64,000 nucleotides of DNA from Eucommia ulmoides (taxonomy: Eukaryota > Streptophyta > Magnoliopsida > Garryales > Eucommiaceae), in assembly GCA_016647705.1 (NCBI GenBank), contig CM028336.1, positions 10,424,880 to 10,488,879 of the forward strand, given 5' to 3'. Shown piece after piece: positions 1 to 12,098 of the stretch; the first letter of the stretch is position 1, and each line of letters begins with the position of its first letter. The position numbers and the translations under genes are program-made. The notes under the pieces are model-generated. The model had not been told where the DNA came from. It ran no database searches and worked only from the letters and a program-made list of their open reading frames with translations.

Positions 1-1848
1 GCGCTGCAGCGAGCTTTGGACAGTGCCGATGCCTGATTCGTATGTTCATTGTAACTTTCTCATCTGAACTCCGATTGAGGTGATTCAAAAATCTATGAAA
101 ATTTAAGATGTAGATATACAACTATCATGGTTTGAGATTTTCTAAAATCGGATCACATCATGCTCAAAAATGATCTTGAAGTTACAGTACTTTCACGTAT
201 TTTGCACTGTTTCTCCCATAACACCTGATTTGAATAAAAACAAATAAAAATGATTTAAAACACTAATAGAACACTCGAAAATCACCAAATTTGGATTGAA
301 AATATATAGATAAAATCAATCTATCAAACACCCTCAAACTTGAAATTTAGCTAGTACTCAAGCAAAAACGCCCACACAAGAAAACAAACTACCACAACGA
401 ATTAACGAACACAAATACTTAAAGAAGAAAAACTCAAACGAATTCAAAACAATGATGCGTGAGTTTTGAATTTCAACTAATCGACCAAAAAAGTATCCCT
501 CAACGGTCCCCAATCATATCGAGTTCAAGAATAAAACCGCACCATGTGGTGTTCTAAAATTTTAACATTCAATAACGGTAAACGCCTTCCAAGTGTATGT
601 GCGAAACTCTCATTACACAACTATCCAAAGACCGAATTGGATTATCCACCAACAAAGTTCATGACTAAAATCGAAGAAGTATTGGATTTTCATAAGCTAG
701 GCTAAGTTCCACTCTCTACTAATGTAGGCTAAGCAATTCTAAAAAATCAAAAGGACTTGGTTCGGTTTTTATCAACTGGCCTAGGGTAAGAATGAGAATA
801 TACAACAGGATAGCGTCTTTATATCAACGATACCCAAGGCACTATGCTTGACACTCAATCACACTCATACCCACAAAGTCAAATCCAAAACAACCCCGGG
901 CTTACTTTTAAAACGCAATACTCACTTGTCAAAGAAAATAAAAACAAAACCACAATAAAACATGTTTTTTTTTAACCACAACCCTAAACTTATTTGATTT
1001 GTACAATTTCACGGGTGTGGAACTATGATAGAAAAATAACAAGTGAGTACTCGAATATCGAACCAATCAAAAGTTCGCCCAAAACCCAATCACTCTATCC
1101 AATTAGCATAAACAAATGCTAAATTTATACAAACTAGACTCGTGCCTTAAGTATAACGACAATGGCTTGGAAAAAAATTAATTGGCTAGGGTATTTGATG
1201 CATGTTCAAAATTGAAACAGCTAAAAGGCTTCGACAGGGCAACAAAGGGTAAATCATTTTGCATGAAAGGCTTCAACGGCTCAAGCGATTAAAATGAATG
1301 CCTAAATCATATCTCTTAAACTACCTCACCTAGGATTTCTCCTTGAATTTCCCCCAATCAGGTTCTAGAATCCCTTAAATTTGTCATGAACTTGGTTACT
1401 GGATAATTGACGTCAAATAAATTGGATAACTAGTACATTGAGTCTACGTGCTCTTGCAAATTAGGATCCATAATGACTTTTACCAAAACGAGATTTCAAG
1501 CACATAGAACACACATGAATGGGCATTACGCTTGACCTCGATTAACAATTAGGGGATAGTATCATCATCGGGTAATGGTCAAGAAGAACCACAAAACTCA
1601 GCACACAAAAACAACAGCTACAAACACAAACATACTTATACTAAACTAAACAATTATGCTTGAAATTAACTAAACAACAATTAAACTTAAACTAACTCAA
1701 CAATTAACAACTATTAAACTTAACTACTTAACCAACAAAAAGACATCAAACAAAAAAAAAAAACAAAACATAATCCATGCTATCGGACGGTTCCTTTCAC
1801 TAGCTCTATTCAATCTCTTAGTTTTTTGTTTAGTCTCTAAATTTTATT
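1..1848. other. A-rich non-coding stretch, unclassified
   Basis: No convincing reading frame is present on either strand. The plus strand is rich in A and C with many short A runs, the look of a decayed repeat lying on the minus strand. I see no terminal repeats, protein motif or tRNA-like box. It lies immediately left of a copia-type gag relic and could be another retroelement's non-coding region, but I cannot assign a family. Confidence 0.4.
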
Positions 1849-2459
1849 GGTTTATTTTTCAATCTATTTGTTAACCCTAAGGGTTTAAATCCACAATGAT
1901 GATTTTGATGGTTACAATAACTTGATGGTTTTCTAGATTCAAAGAAAGTCTGAAAGATTCTAAGATCTCTTTCCAAAACATTGGATCCAAAAGTAATAGG
2001 TATACGAGAAACAAAAGATCTCAACACCTACACTATTGATGAACTCATCGAAATTTTGATGACTCACGAGCCCTCAATTAGAGGATATGAAAAGGAGTCA
2101 AGTACGGGTTGACGAAAATCGCTGGAACTAAAAGTGCAAAAAGATGATGGAGATGACAATAAAAAAAGCTTGGACAGTGACTAAGAACGAAACCTAACAA
2201 TCATGACAAAGAACCTTGAAAAGATAGCTTGACGATCCTTCAGCGGCAAAACAATACTTCAATACCAACAAGATTGAATGCTTCAAATACCACAAAATGT
2301 GACATTTCCAATTAGGTTGTCCAAGACTAAAGATGGAGAATAAAAGAATTGAAAAAAGAAGATCCAGAAAAGAAAATAAAAAGTCCAAGAAAGTCACATG
2401 AGATAACTTAGCATTGAACAGCTCAAACAACTCCAACAGTGACTAGGAGTCTAACATGA
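1849..2459 (+). mobile_element. Ty1/copia-type gag relic (UBN2-like), left half
   Basis: Fossil of a copia-type Gag of the UBN2 family. The plus strand reads KILRSLSKTLDPK near 1942-1980, then a THEPS-type segment near 2070, then a CCHC zinc-knuckle region near 2275-2335 (IECFKYHK followed by CPRLK) and a lysine-rich, serine-rich tail. This order (helical UBN2 domain, knuckle, basic/acidic tail) is standard for copia Gag-like proteins in plants. The frame is broken several times. It stops at 2459 because a Ty3/gypsy element begins at 2460; the continuation lies at 9273. No LTR belonging to this element is found on its left side. Confidence 0.6.
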
Positions 2460-3303
2460 TGAGAATATATCAGCTGCACCAAAAGATCTGTTGCAAGTTC
2501 TAGCCCAATAACAAGGGTAAGGGCTAAGAGATTCAATGAAGCACTTCATGGTCTAATTCAAGATATTTGGACTGAGTCTACAATGGTGAATCCTAAATCA
2601 GGCCCAAAAGACGATTAGGGTCTAATCCATCTCAATCAAAGCAAATGAATGGGCTTAGGTGTGAACCGAAATGGGCCTAAGCATAAGACCCACGAAATTT
2701 TAAAATTTTTATTTGATTATTTAGTTGTTTAATTTTAATTTAGGTTATTTATTGGATAATTTATAAAGTACGATTGCCAATTTGTCTTTTTCTTTTTAGA
2801 TTAGGAGTGCAAGGCAAGATAAGAAGCTTCATTATTCTATCTTTTGTCTTGTAGTGTGAGATACTAGGGTTTTCTTTATTTTATTATTATGGCCGCAGGT
2901 ACTATTCGCGTGCACTATTTACTTGTTAAGATTTTCCTTTATTGTTAGCCCTCTATTTAATAGAATTGTATCATATGGGAAAAAAGACATTACTTTGATT
3001 AATAGAATTGTAAGAGTTTTCTCTTTAATTCTTCAGACAACTTTTTCTGAACTTATCAAGATTTCATGTGACATTTAATCTCTATATCTTTAGTTTATGA
3101 TTCGTTGTAATCTTGGGTCAACATCATTACTTATACCATTGGTTCGCATTTCGTTCATAAACATTGGATTAAGGTAATCTATCCTAAATTATGTATTTTT
3201 GTGTTCTTACTTTTCTATCATAAATTTGAATTTAGTTTGATCCTCGCGAAAAAAATCCTAAATTGATTTTAGGTCTCACTAATTCTTGGTGAGGTTTGTA
3301 TCA
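2460..3303 (+). repeat. 5' LTR of element A
   Basis: Matches 8413-9272 along its whole length. It begins TGAGAATATATCAG and ends GTATCA, so it has TG...CA termini. It contains the ARAKRF-type end of the pol frame, copied from the 3' LTR. Confidence 0.88.
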
Positions 3304-3322
3304 TTTGATAATCAGAGTAAGA
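3304..3322 (+). other. Primer-binding site of element A
   Basis: TTTGATAATCAGAGTAAG directly follows the 5' LTR and resembles the TGGTATCAGAGC site complementary to plant initiator methionine tRNA, with changes. Confidence 0.6.
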
Positions 3323-3929
3323 TTCTAAATCAGATTTCATCTATCATTTTCTTTTTCATTCATTGATAGTCATTCCGAATTTTTTCTTGACCTAATTATA
3401 ACATCAAATCTACTGTGCCTTTTTTTTGTTCTAATCATATCTGATTCAATTTAGTTTAAATTACTGTGCATTTTCAAATCTCGATTTAAAGTTGTTGTGA
3501 TTAAAAAAAAAAACAGAAACATAAAAAAAATACAAAAACAAAAAATAGGAAAAAAAAAACAGAAAAAAAAAGAAACAGATAAAAAAAAACCAGCAACCAT
3601 ATAGAGATTTAAATTCTTCTTGTACTATTCCATAATCTTATATTTTGTGTTCTTCATGTTCACTTTGTTTTTGTCCTAAATATCTTTCTTAGTGAATTGA
3701 TTTGTTGAGTTTAAATTGTCACAAGAAATTACTGATTGAGGTTGGTTAAGTTTGATAAAGAACCAAAAGAGTGAACTAAAGAGTGAAAAAGCCAAGAAAG
3801 TGTGAACTCATAAGAGGGTAAAAATCGAATTTGTGTGAAACACAAGTGTGAGTGCCATCAATCTTGAGTGCAAACACGTGAGGGAGTGTTCGTGAGGTTT
3901 GCTAACTTTGTTTTGCAGGTCATTAAACA

Positions 3930-5010
3930 TGTCTCAAGAAACAAATAAAGGCTCGTCCAATGAAGCACCAAAAAATATGGATGTCATGCACGTCAAACTT
4001 TTCTACAAAGCCTTGGAACAAAAGTTTAAATAGTTGAATTTGTGGTTTGATGAAGTGCATGAGCGACTAAACAAAGTTGAGTCTGGTTCACAAAAGGGCC
4101 AACCACCTAAAACTCCTAATGTATAATGACAAGAGAGGAATCTGCTTCGGTATGAATATGAAGATGATAATAGGGATAACCTAGATGAATAGAATCTCGT
4201 CTCTAATGCAAGTTTGGGCAGATTTGGACGTGGATATGAGAATAAACGAGATAGATTTTGGGAGTGAATTGATAATAACTTGAGAAGTATTAAGGTGAAG
4301 ATACCGTCATTCCAAGGAAAAAACGACCATGAAGTATACTTGGAGTGAGAGAAGAAGTGTAATTGATCTTTAAGTGTCACAATTACTCCTAGAAGACAAA
4401 GGTAAAATTCGTTGTAATTGAGTTTATTGACTATGCTATAACATGGTGGGATCAACTTATGATAAACAGGAGGAGAAACCATAAGAAGCTTATCGAGACG
4501 TGAGCGGAGATGAAGGCTACTATGATGAGACAATTCATTCCAAGTCACTACTATAGGGACTTGTTCCAGAAATTGCAAAGTCTGACACAAGGTTCTAAGT
4601 TTGTGGAAGACTACTACAAAGAGATGGATGGAGATAACCATGAATCGAGCTAATGTGGAAAAGGACCGAGAAACAACTATGGCTAGGTTTCTAATCGGGC
4701 TAAATTGTGACATTGCAAATGTCGTAGAGTTGCAGCATTATGTTGAGTTGAGTGACATGGTGCACATGGCCATCAAAGTGGAGAAATAATTTAAGCGAAA
4801 GGGTTCCACACGAGTTGGGCTGCGATCGGGTTCTTCTTCTTCTTAGAAATCGAATTGGAGAAAGAAGAATGAGAAGCCTAATTTTCACAAAACTGGAGGT
4901 ACACTGAACCAAGGTAGAATTGATTACCAACCATCTAGAAATAGAGAAATTAAATATTTTAAGTGTTTGGGAACAAGTCATATTGCATCTCAATGTCCGA
5001 ATAAGAGAGT
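3930..5010 (+). pseudogene. gag remnant of element A
   Basis: The frame opens near ATG 3930 (MSQETNKGSSNEAPK) after a long leader with A-rich tracts at 3500-3590. It ends in a zinc-knuckle-like segment near 4950-5005 (CLGTSHIASQCPNKR). Between these lie capsid-like patches such as the one at 4601-4789. The whole region is broken repeatedly and cannot make Gag. Assignment rests on position, the knuckle and the pol that follows. Confidence 0.7.
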
Positions 5011-5189
5011 GATGATTATGAGGGATGATGGAGGTATTGAGATCGAAGATGAGACAGATGATGATTTGATGCTACTTTTGGAGGATGCACGTGATGTTGA
5101 ATACCCGGTTGATGCAGAGCTTTCGGTTGCAAAATAGCTCTTAGTACACAAGTCAAAAAATATGAGATGATATAACGGGAGAATATCTT

Positions 5190-8100
5190 TAATGTTAGAT
5201 GTTATCTCAATGATAAGGTATGCAGCATGATTATTGATAGGGGGAGTTCTACTAATGTGGCTAGCACTAGTTTGGTGGAGAAATTGAATTTGCCAAATTT
5301 GAAATATCCTAAACCATACAAGTTACAATGATTGAATGATTGTGGAGAAATTAAAGTCAATAAATAGATGCTCGTATCGTTCTCGATTGGAAGGTGCAAA
5401 GACGAGACCTTGTGTAATATGATACCAATACATGCGAGGCATATTCTTTTGGGAAGGCCATGGCAATTTGAATGACAAGTAACTCATGATGGTTACACTA
5501 ATAGGTACTCTTTTGTACTTAATAAGAAACTAATTACTCTTGTACTATTAACGCCAAGGCAAGTATATGATGATCAAGTGAGGTTAAAAAGAGAAAGTGA
5601 CAATAAAAATGAGAGTGATAAGAAAAAAAAAATCAAAATGTAAGGAAAAAGAAGAGAGGAAACAAGTTTTTATGCGAGAAAAAATGAGATGAAAAAACTT
5701 TGTTTTCAAACTAACCTTTTATTGTACTTTTGTACAAAGAGATTTGTTTTACCACTAATGATCTTAACTCTTCTCTTCCTAGTGTTGTTTCTCTTTTATA
5801 GGATTTTGATTATGTGTTTTCTGAAAAGGTGCCTAATGGTTTGCCACCAATAAGGAGAATCGAGAATCAAATTGATTTCGTACCTGGAACATCCATTTCA
5901 AACAAACCCACATATAGAAGGAATCCCGAGAAAACAAAGGAACTTCAAAGACAGGTTGGTGAGCTTATGGAAAATGGGAATGTACGTGAAAACATGAGTC
6001 CTTGTGCGGTTCCCGTATTGCTTGTACTTAAGAAATATGGTACGTCGAGAATGTGTGTGGATTGTCGCGTCATAAAAAATATCATGGTATAGTATCGACA
6101 TCTTATTCGCAAATTAGATGATATACTTGATGAATTACATGGTTCTTGTGTGTTTACTAAAATTGATTATATTAGGATGAAGGAATGTGATGAGTGGAAA
6201 AATGCATTCAAAACAAAATATAGTTTATATGAGTGGTTGGTTATGCCTTTTGGATTAATCAATGCACCTAGTACGTTCATGAGATTAATGAACTATATTT
6301 TGCGTGTTTTTATTGGAAAATTTATGATTGTATACTTTGACGACATTATGATTCATAATAAAAGCTTAGATGAACATGTTGAACATTTAAAACTTATTTT
6401 AGATGTTTTGAGAAAAGAAAAGTTGTTTGCTAACCTCAAGAAATGTACCTTTCGCACGGATAAACTTGCATTTTTTGATTTTGTTGTTAGTGCTAAGGGA
6501 ATTGAGGTGGATGAAAAAAAAGGTTAAGGCAATGAAGGATTAGTCGAAACCTACAAGTGTGGGATAAGTGAGAAGTTTTCATGGGCCAGCTAGCTTTTAT
6601 AGGAGGTTTGTGAAAGATTTTAGTAGCCTAGCCGCATCTTTAACTGAAGTTATCAAAAAAAAATATGGATTTTAAGTGGGGTGATGAGAAAGAAAAGACA
6701 TTTAATTTGATTAAGAAAAGATTAACTAATGCACTCTTTACTTGTTTTACGTAACTTCACATAAACTTTTGAGATTGAATATAATGCTTCAGGAATAGGT
6801 ATTGGAGCTGCTTTAATGCAGGAAGGGTGTCCCATTGCCTACTTTAGTGAAAACGTAAGTGGGGGCAATCGTGAATTACGCTACATATGACAAAGAAATG
6901 TATGCGTTGATTAGGGCGTTGGAGACTTGGCAACACTATCTTTGGCCAAAATAATTTGTGATTCACACGGATCATGAATCTTTAAAGTATTTGAAGGGAC
7001 AACAGAAGCTGAACAAGCGACATGCCAAGTGGGTAGAGTTCATTGAAATGTTTCCTTATGTGATCAAGTACAAACATGGTAAGAAAAATGTTATGGCATA
7101 TGTATTATCTCGAAGGTACGCCTTAATTTCTACCTTAGATGCAAAATTGCTTGATTTTGAATATATTAAGGATTTGTATGTTGATAATTCTGATTTTGGT
7201 AATGTATTCATTGCATGTGAGAAAGTAGCGTTTGATAAGTTCTTTAAACATAATGAGTTTTTGTTTAGAGAAAATAAATTGTGTGCCCCTAAGTATTCAT
7301 TGTGTGACTTGCTTGTTAGAGAAGATCATAGGTATGGTTTAATGGGGTATTTTGGCATATCTAAGACTTTAAATGTTTTGCATGAACACTTCTTCTGGCC
7401 TCATATAAAACGTGAAGTAGAGAGAATTTGTGAGAAATATATTATTTATAGGCAAGTTAAGTTTAAGGTCAAGCCTCATGCTTTGTATACTTCTTTTCCT
7501 ATACCTAGTGAACCTTAGATTGATATTTCTATGGATTTTGTGTTAGGTTTACCTAAGTAAAAAAGAGGTCAAGAATCTATATATGTTGTTGTAGATAGGT
7601 TTTCTAAAATGCCTTATTTTATTTCATGTCATAAAACTGATGATGCGTCACATATTGCTGATTTGTTCTTCAAGGAAATAGTTAGATTGCATGGCATGTT
7701 TAAAACTATTGTTTCGAATAGAGATACTAAGTTCTTAAGTTATTTTTAGAAGACTTTGTGGGGGGTAAACTCGAAACTAAACTTTTATTTTCTACTACTT
7801 GTCACCCACAAATTGATGGTTAAACCGAAGTAGTTAATATGATTTTATCTATTTTATTGCATGTTACAATACAATTTTTTTTTTGAAAACATGGGAATAT
7901 TGTTTGCCGCATGTAGAGTTTGCATATAATAGGAGTGTGCATTCTGCAACTAAGTTTTCACCGTTTGAAATTATTTATGGTTTTAATCCATTGACTCCTT
8001 TGGATTTAACTCCTTTACTTATGTATGAGTGTGTTAACTTAGATGGGAATAAGAAGGCCGATTTTTGTTAGGCAAATCCATGAAAATGACCGATAAAACA

Positions 8101-8518
8101 TTGAGAGAAGAACTGAATAATATGTCAACCAAGCTAATAAGGAGCGTAAAAAGGCTGTGTTTGAGCCTGGTGATTGGGTTTGGTTGCATATGAGGAATGA
8201 ATGGTTTCCCCCAACAAAGATGTTCTAAGTTACTTCCAAGGGGAGATGGCAATTTTCAAGTGATGGAACAAATCAATGACAACGCCTACAAATTAAACCT
8301 TCCAGGAGAGTTTAATGTAAGTTGTAAGTGTGACTTTTAATGTGACTGACTTGTCTCCGTTTGGTATAGGTAAAGATTTAAAGACAAATCATTTTCAAGA
8401 GGAAGGGAATTATGAGAATATATCAGTTGCACCAAGAGATCCGTTGCAAGTTCCAATTGACCCAATAACAAGGGCAAGGGCGAAGAGATTCAATGAAGCA
8501 CTTAATGTGCTAATTTAA
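5190..8518 (+). pseudogene. pol remnant of element A (PR-RT-RH-IN)
   Basis: Order visible on the plus strand: an aspartic-protease-like patch near 5200-5290; reverse transcriptase from about 5815 to 6530 with MPFGLINAPSTF and the catalytic-box YFDDIM near 6333-6350; RNase H near 6760-7110 ([10 protein letters not shown]); integrase zinc-binding and core patches near 7290-8075 ([13 protein letters not shown], then [18 protein letters not shown]). The C-terminal tail ends in ITRARAKRFNEAL at 8518, about 105 bases inside the 3' LTR. PR-RT-RH-IN order defines Ty3/gypsy. I cannot settle the clade; no chromodomain is evident. Many breaks; not functional. Confidence 0.88.
8397..8408 (+). other. Polypurine tract of element A
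   Basis: AAGAGGAAGGGA ends four bases before the TG that opens the 3' LTR, the expected place for the plus-strand primer. Confidence 0.6.
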
Positions 8519-9272
8519 GAGATTTGGGCCGAGTCTACAATGGTGAAACCCAAATTAGGCCCAAAGGACAATCAGAGTTTAATCCATCTCATCAAGGAAA
8601 GCGAACAGACTTAAGCGTGAACCAGAATGAGCCTAGGCATATGAGCCAAGAAAATTCATAATTTTTATTTTATTATTTAATCTTTTAATTTTAATTTAGG
8701 TTATTTATTTGATGATTTGTAAGGCATGATTGTCAATTTGTCTTTTATTTTTTTAGATTAGGAGTGCAAGGTAAGATAGGAAGCCTCCTTATTCTATCTT
8801 TTGTCTTGTAGTGTGAGTCACTAGGGTTCCTTTATTTTATTATTATGACCATAGGTATTGTTCACCGTTATTGTTCGCACACACTATTCACTAGCTAGGG
8901 TTTTCCTTTATTGTTGGCCGCCTATTTAAGAGAATTGTATCCTATAGGAAAAAAGACATTACTTTGATTAATAGAATTGTTAGAGTTTTCTCTTTAATTC
9001 TTCAAAGAACTTTTTCCAAACTTATCAAGATTTCTTGTGGCAGTCGATCTCTATATTATTGGTTCATGATTCGTTATAATCATTGAGTTAAGATTATTAC
9101 TTATATCATTGGTTCACATTTCGTTCATAAACGTTGGGTCAAAGTAATCTATCATAAATTTTGTATTTTTGTGTTCTTACTTTTCGTTCATAAATCTGAA
9201 TTTAGTTCGATTCTCATGAAGAAACCTTAAGTTGATTTTGAGTCTCACTAATTCTTGGTAAGGTTTGCATCA
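8413..9272 (+). repeat. 3' LTR of element A
   Basis: Full-length match to 2460-3303, with many substitutions and small length differences. Begins TGAGAATATATCAG and ends GCATCA. Confidence 0.88.
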
Positions 9273-9405
9273 CAACATGTAAGCCTCAATGGCAAATAGT
9301 GATGAGGTAACAAATTTACGTGGCTCAACTTCTTGTCTTGTAAATTAGGACGAACTTTTTGATGCTTATGAAAATTTATTAAATGATTATAAAAATTAGT
9401 CTTAA
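9273..9405 (+). mobile_element. copia-type gag relic, right half
   Basis: Immediately after element A the plus strand reads SMANSDEVTNL and then DELFDAYENLLNDYKN, the acidic, coiled segment that normally follows the zinc knuckle and Lys/Ser tail in UBN2-type copia Gag. Its left half is at 1849-2459, so element A split this relic. Broken. Confidence 0.55.
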
Positions 9406-9707
9406 AAAACTAATGCCCTAAAAAATACGATTTTTCATTAAACAAACAGATTGAAATCTGTGAAGCTAAAAACACCTCCCTTAAGAAGAGAGATTTCAAA
9501 GCTAACTACATATGAATTGTTTGACTCGAATTCTTAATGACTGAATATAAGTACTTTTCTATGAAGTAGTTATTTTCTATTTGCGTTTTGAAGTAATAAA
9601 ACTTTGATATTATCTCTTTCCACAAGAAGTGTTTGTTATTTTTAAATTGATTTTATTAAATACATGTTAACCAGACTTCTCCTACAAGGAAAATTAGGTA
9701 AATGGAT
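9406..9707. other. AT-rich stretch, nothing recognised
   Basis: Short A/T-rich sequence with frequent stops in all frames. It may be decayed internal copia sequence, since it lies between a copia gag piece and a copia-type LTR, but no motif supports that. Confidence 0.3.
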
Positions 9708-9830
9708 TTTTTCTTTATCAAGATTTTCCTTCAATATGTTCCTCAAAAAGATGTGAAAGGTCAGGCCTTAGGCGATTTCTTGGCAGACTATCCCCAAATG
9801 GATCGTGCAGATCTTTAGATGGCCTATTGG
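9708..9830 (+). mobile_element. Ty3/gypsy RNase H scrap
   Basis: Plus strand reads YVPQKDVKGQALGDFLADYP near 9733-9792. The VKGQAxxDFLADxP signature marks the RNase H region of Tat-like and related Ty3/gypsy polyproteins. Only this short piece survives, less than 150 bases left of a copia-type LTR, so it is a mosaic scrap rather than part of that LTR's own element. Confidence 0.6.
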
Positions 9831-9942
9831 AAACATATGCAACAGAAAGCTGGTAAGTTTAGAAATGATTGAAGGATCACCAAAATGGCGTTAGTGGAAT
9901 TTTTTTTGGGTTACGTTGAAAATACAAGTCAAGGAGGAAAAT

Positions 9943-10498
9943 TGTTAGTATTACCTTGTCTTTTTAATGTATGAACAGTATTCGTACGCGTTAATAATAA
10001 TTTGCGCGTGATTAGTATATGTTTCTACCACTAAAGAATAGTGGAACATCCATGAATAGTAAATTCTACGTGAACAGTAAACTGCATATGCGTAAACAGT
10101 AAACTCGTTTTCAGATTTTCATAATACCCATTGTTTTTCCTTTGGAGAGATTATAAATAAAGAGAGATTCAATATGAATTTTCATCCTATATCTCAAAGA
10201 GAAAAATATAGTTTCTCCTAAAGGATCCTCTCTTATAATCATCTCTTAGTTTTTTCTATTTTGTATAGAAAGATTTATATTTTCTTATTTCAAGATAGAG
10301 TTGTCTTTGTTCTCTAATTGTTTATAGAAAGAAGTTGTGAAGTCCTTATCAATAGTGGAATCATTCTATTCTTTCCCGTGGATGTTTTCCTCAAATGAAT
10401 TGATGGTTTTACCACGTAAATACTTGTGTCGATTTCTTATTCTTCTTAATTCTAATTCTTAGTTGCGTGATACTGTTTCGACCAATTTTTTCCTAACA
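9943..10498 (+). mobile_element. Unpaired copia-type LTR
   Basis: 556 bp bounded by TGTTAG and CTAACA, a perfect terminal inverted repeat. A purine tract (AAGGAGGAAAA, about 9931-9941) lies just left, as expected for a 3' LTR. Inside are a TATA-like TATAAATAAAGAGAG near 10151 and, near the right end, ACCACGTAAATACTTGTGTC, typical of plant copia LTR ends. No matching 5' LTR is in the window. Flanking pentamers differ (AAAAT and TTAAA), so it is probably the 3' LTR of a truncated element rather than a clean solo LTR. Confidence 0.72.
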
Positions 10499-11102
10499 TT
10501 AAAAAGAAAGTTTCATTGAGAAAGTTAGCCCGATTATTTTGTCAAAATTTATTTCTTATTTTGAAAATATCAGCCAAAAAAAATACTTCATGTGGCAGAG
10601 AAATATTTCAAGGTGAAATTAAACAAACATGCCTAAAACCTGTAAGAAAAGAAAGAAATGCATATATATGGAATAGTAGCTCATGAAGCAGTCTATTTCT
10701 AGATATGAGTCAATCAAGAAAGAGCATAAAAATCAGCCCGAAAAATGTGAGGAATAAAATCAAAATTTTCAAAAATGACGAAGAGCAGTACAATTAAATT
10801 TTGTTTCGAATACAAAATCCTAAGATCCATTAACACTGATTATCCTACTCAATGTTAATGGGGAGTATATGTCAACTTCAAACTTAACTTGGTTGAACCT
10901 CCTACTGAATACACTAAGCCAACAAATAAAATATCTGAGATACTACTCCGAGTCTACACAAAAGAACACGTGAAAAGCACATGGCTCAATACTTGGAAGT
11001 CTTCAACAATAAAGAATTATGTGGCAGTCGAAGATAGGCTAACAACATTTGCCACGGATTATACCACTTCATGTTCGCTAATTTCATGACATTGAGGGTA
11101 GT
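10499..11102. other. Non-coding flank between two LTR elements
   Basis: A-rich DNA without a supportable gene. It is the left side of the target into which the element at 11103-15802 inserted; the same target resumes at 15803. Confidence 0.35.
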
Positions 11103-12083
11103 TGTAACGACCCGATTTCCCAGGGTTGCTACACGATTTCTCCCATTTGAGAAATTAACATTAAAATCGATTGTCCAAATTTTCATTCTATAAAATCTAG
11201 TAAATTTATAATGCGACGGCGACAAGAGTTTAATAATTCGTTTTAATAAAAAATATTGTAATTTACAATGCGACGACGAAAATTATAATTATTAAATTTA
11301 TCGATTGCAACAATAAATAATAAATACAACTATTATAATTTTAAATAGAAATTCAACTAAAATTCTCGTCGTCATCTCACTCTTACCGGCCATGTAATCA
11401 AACTGTAGGATTGTGAGCCAACGCTCAGAAGAACTCTAACCCCTCTAATACGTGCATTTAATTAATGCAACAAATAAAATATATTGGCATAATTTTCACA
11501 TAATTATATTTATTTCATGCGAACTAACAACGATAAATTTTACCGACAATAATAACGCAAATCACCCAATAGACAGATTAAATATAAATATTAGAAGAGT
11601 TAGAAATTCTACTTGAAATCCGAAATCGAAATTCGAACCGTAATATATTCTCACTCAAAAGAAAATATTACTGTAACTTTTTGGTTGATCTCTAAATTGA
11701 TAATTCATAATTCAGATTCCTATCATATCTATTATTATTATTATTATTATAATATAATATAATACAATACGTGTCTTTTATATATCTTAATGAATTATGC
11801 TGTCTTAAGAGAGCACAATTTAACATATATATTTTTTATTATTATTTACAGTTAGACCCCTCTTAAAATAAAAATAAAATATTAATTATACTCCAAAACT
11901 CTTAAAAGTAAATTTTAAATAACTCAATAGTCCCAAAACTTCTAAAATCAATTTAAAATAAACATTTAACTCTAAAAAATTATCAAATATTATTTATAAC
12001 ATAAATTCGCAAAACATTCCCAAAAATATTAAACTTTTATATAAAATAATATTTTCAAAAATCTAAATTTTCGGGGTATTACA
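11103..12083 (-). repeat. Left (3') LTR of element B
   Basis: 981 bp, starts TGTAACGACCCG and ends GGGTATTACA in plus-strand reading. Compared with the other LTR it has about 130 extra bases near 11731-11858, beginning with an (ATT)n run. Confidence 0.88.
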
Positions 12084-12098
12084 ATCTAACCCTCTTAA
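12084..12098 (-). other. Polypurine tract of element B
   Basis: On the minus strand AAGAGGGTTAGAT runs directly into the TGTAATACCCC start of the LTR, the usual plus-strand primer arrangement. Confidence 0.6.

Larger units (their letters stand above)
2460..9272 (+). mobile_element. Ty3/gypsy LTR retrotransposon (broken), element A
   Basis: Degenerate Ty3/gypsy element with two LTRs, a primer-binding site like that for initiator Met tRNA, and gag, protease, reverse transcriptase, RNase H and integrase remnants in the usual gypsy order. It is clearly dead: the coding region carries more than ten breaks. By eye the two LTRs differ at roughly one position in eight to ten, so it is old, on the order of millions of years at usual plant rates. 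It sits inside a copia-type gag relic. The hexamer AACATG occurs next to both ends (2453-2458 and 9274-9279), which is suggestive of a target-site duplication but is offset by one base from the LTR edges. Confidence 0.9.

Noticed and set aside
2453-9279. AACATG as the exact TSD of element A
   Set aside because: The hexamer is one base away from the TG...CA edges on both sides and plant gypsy TSDs are 5 bp, so it is kept only as suggestive.
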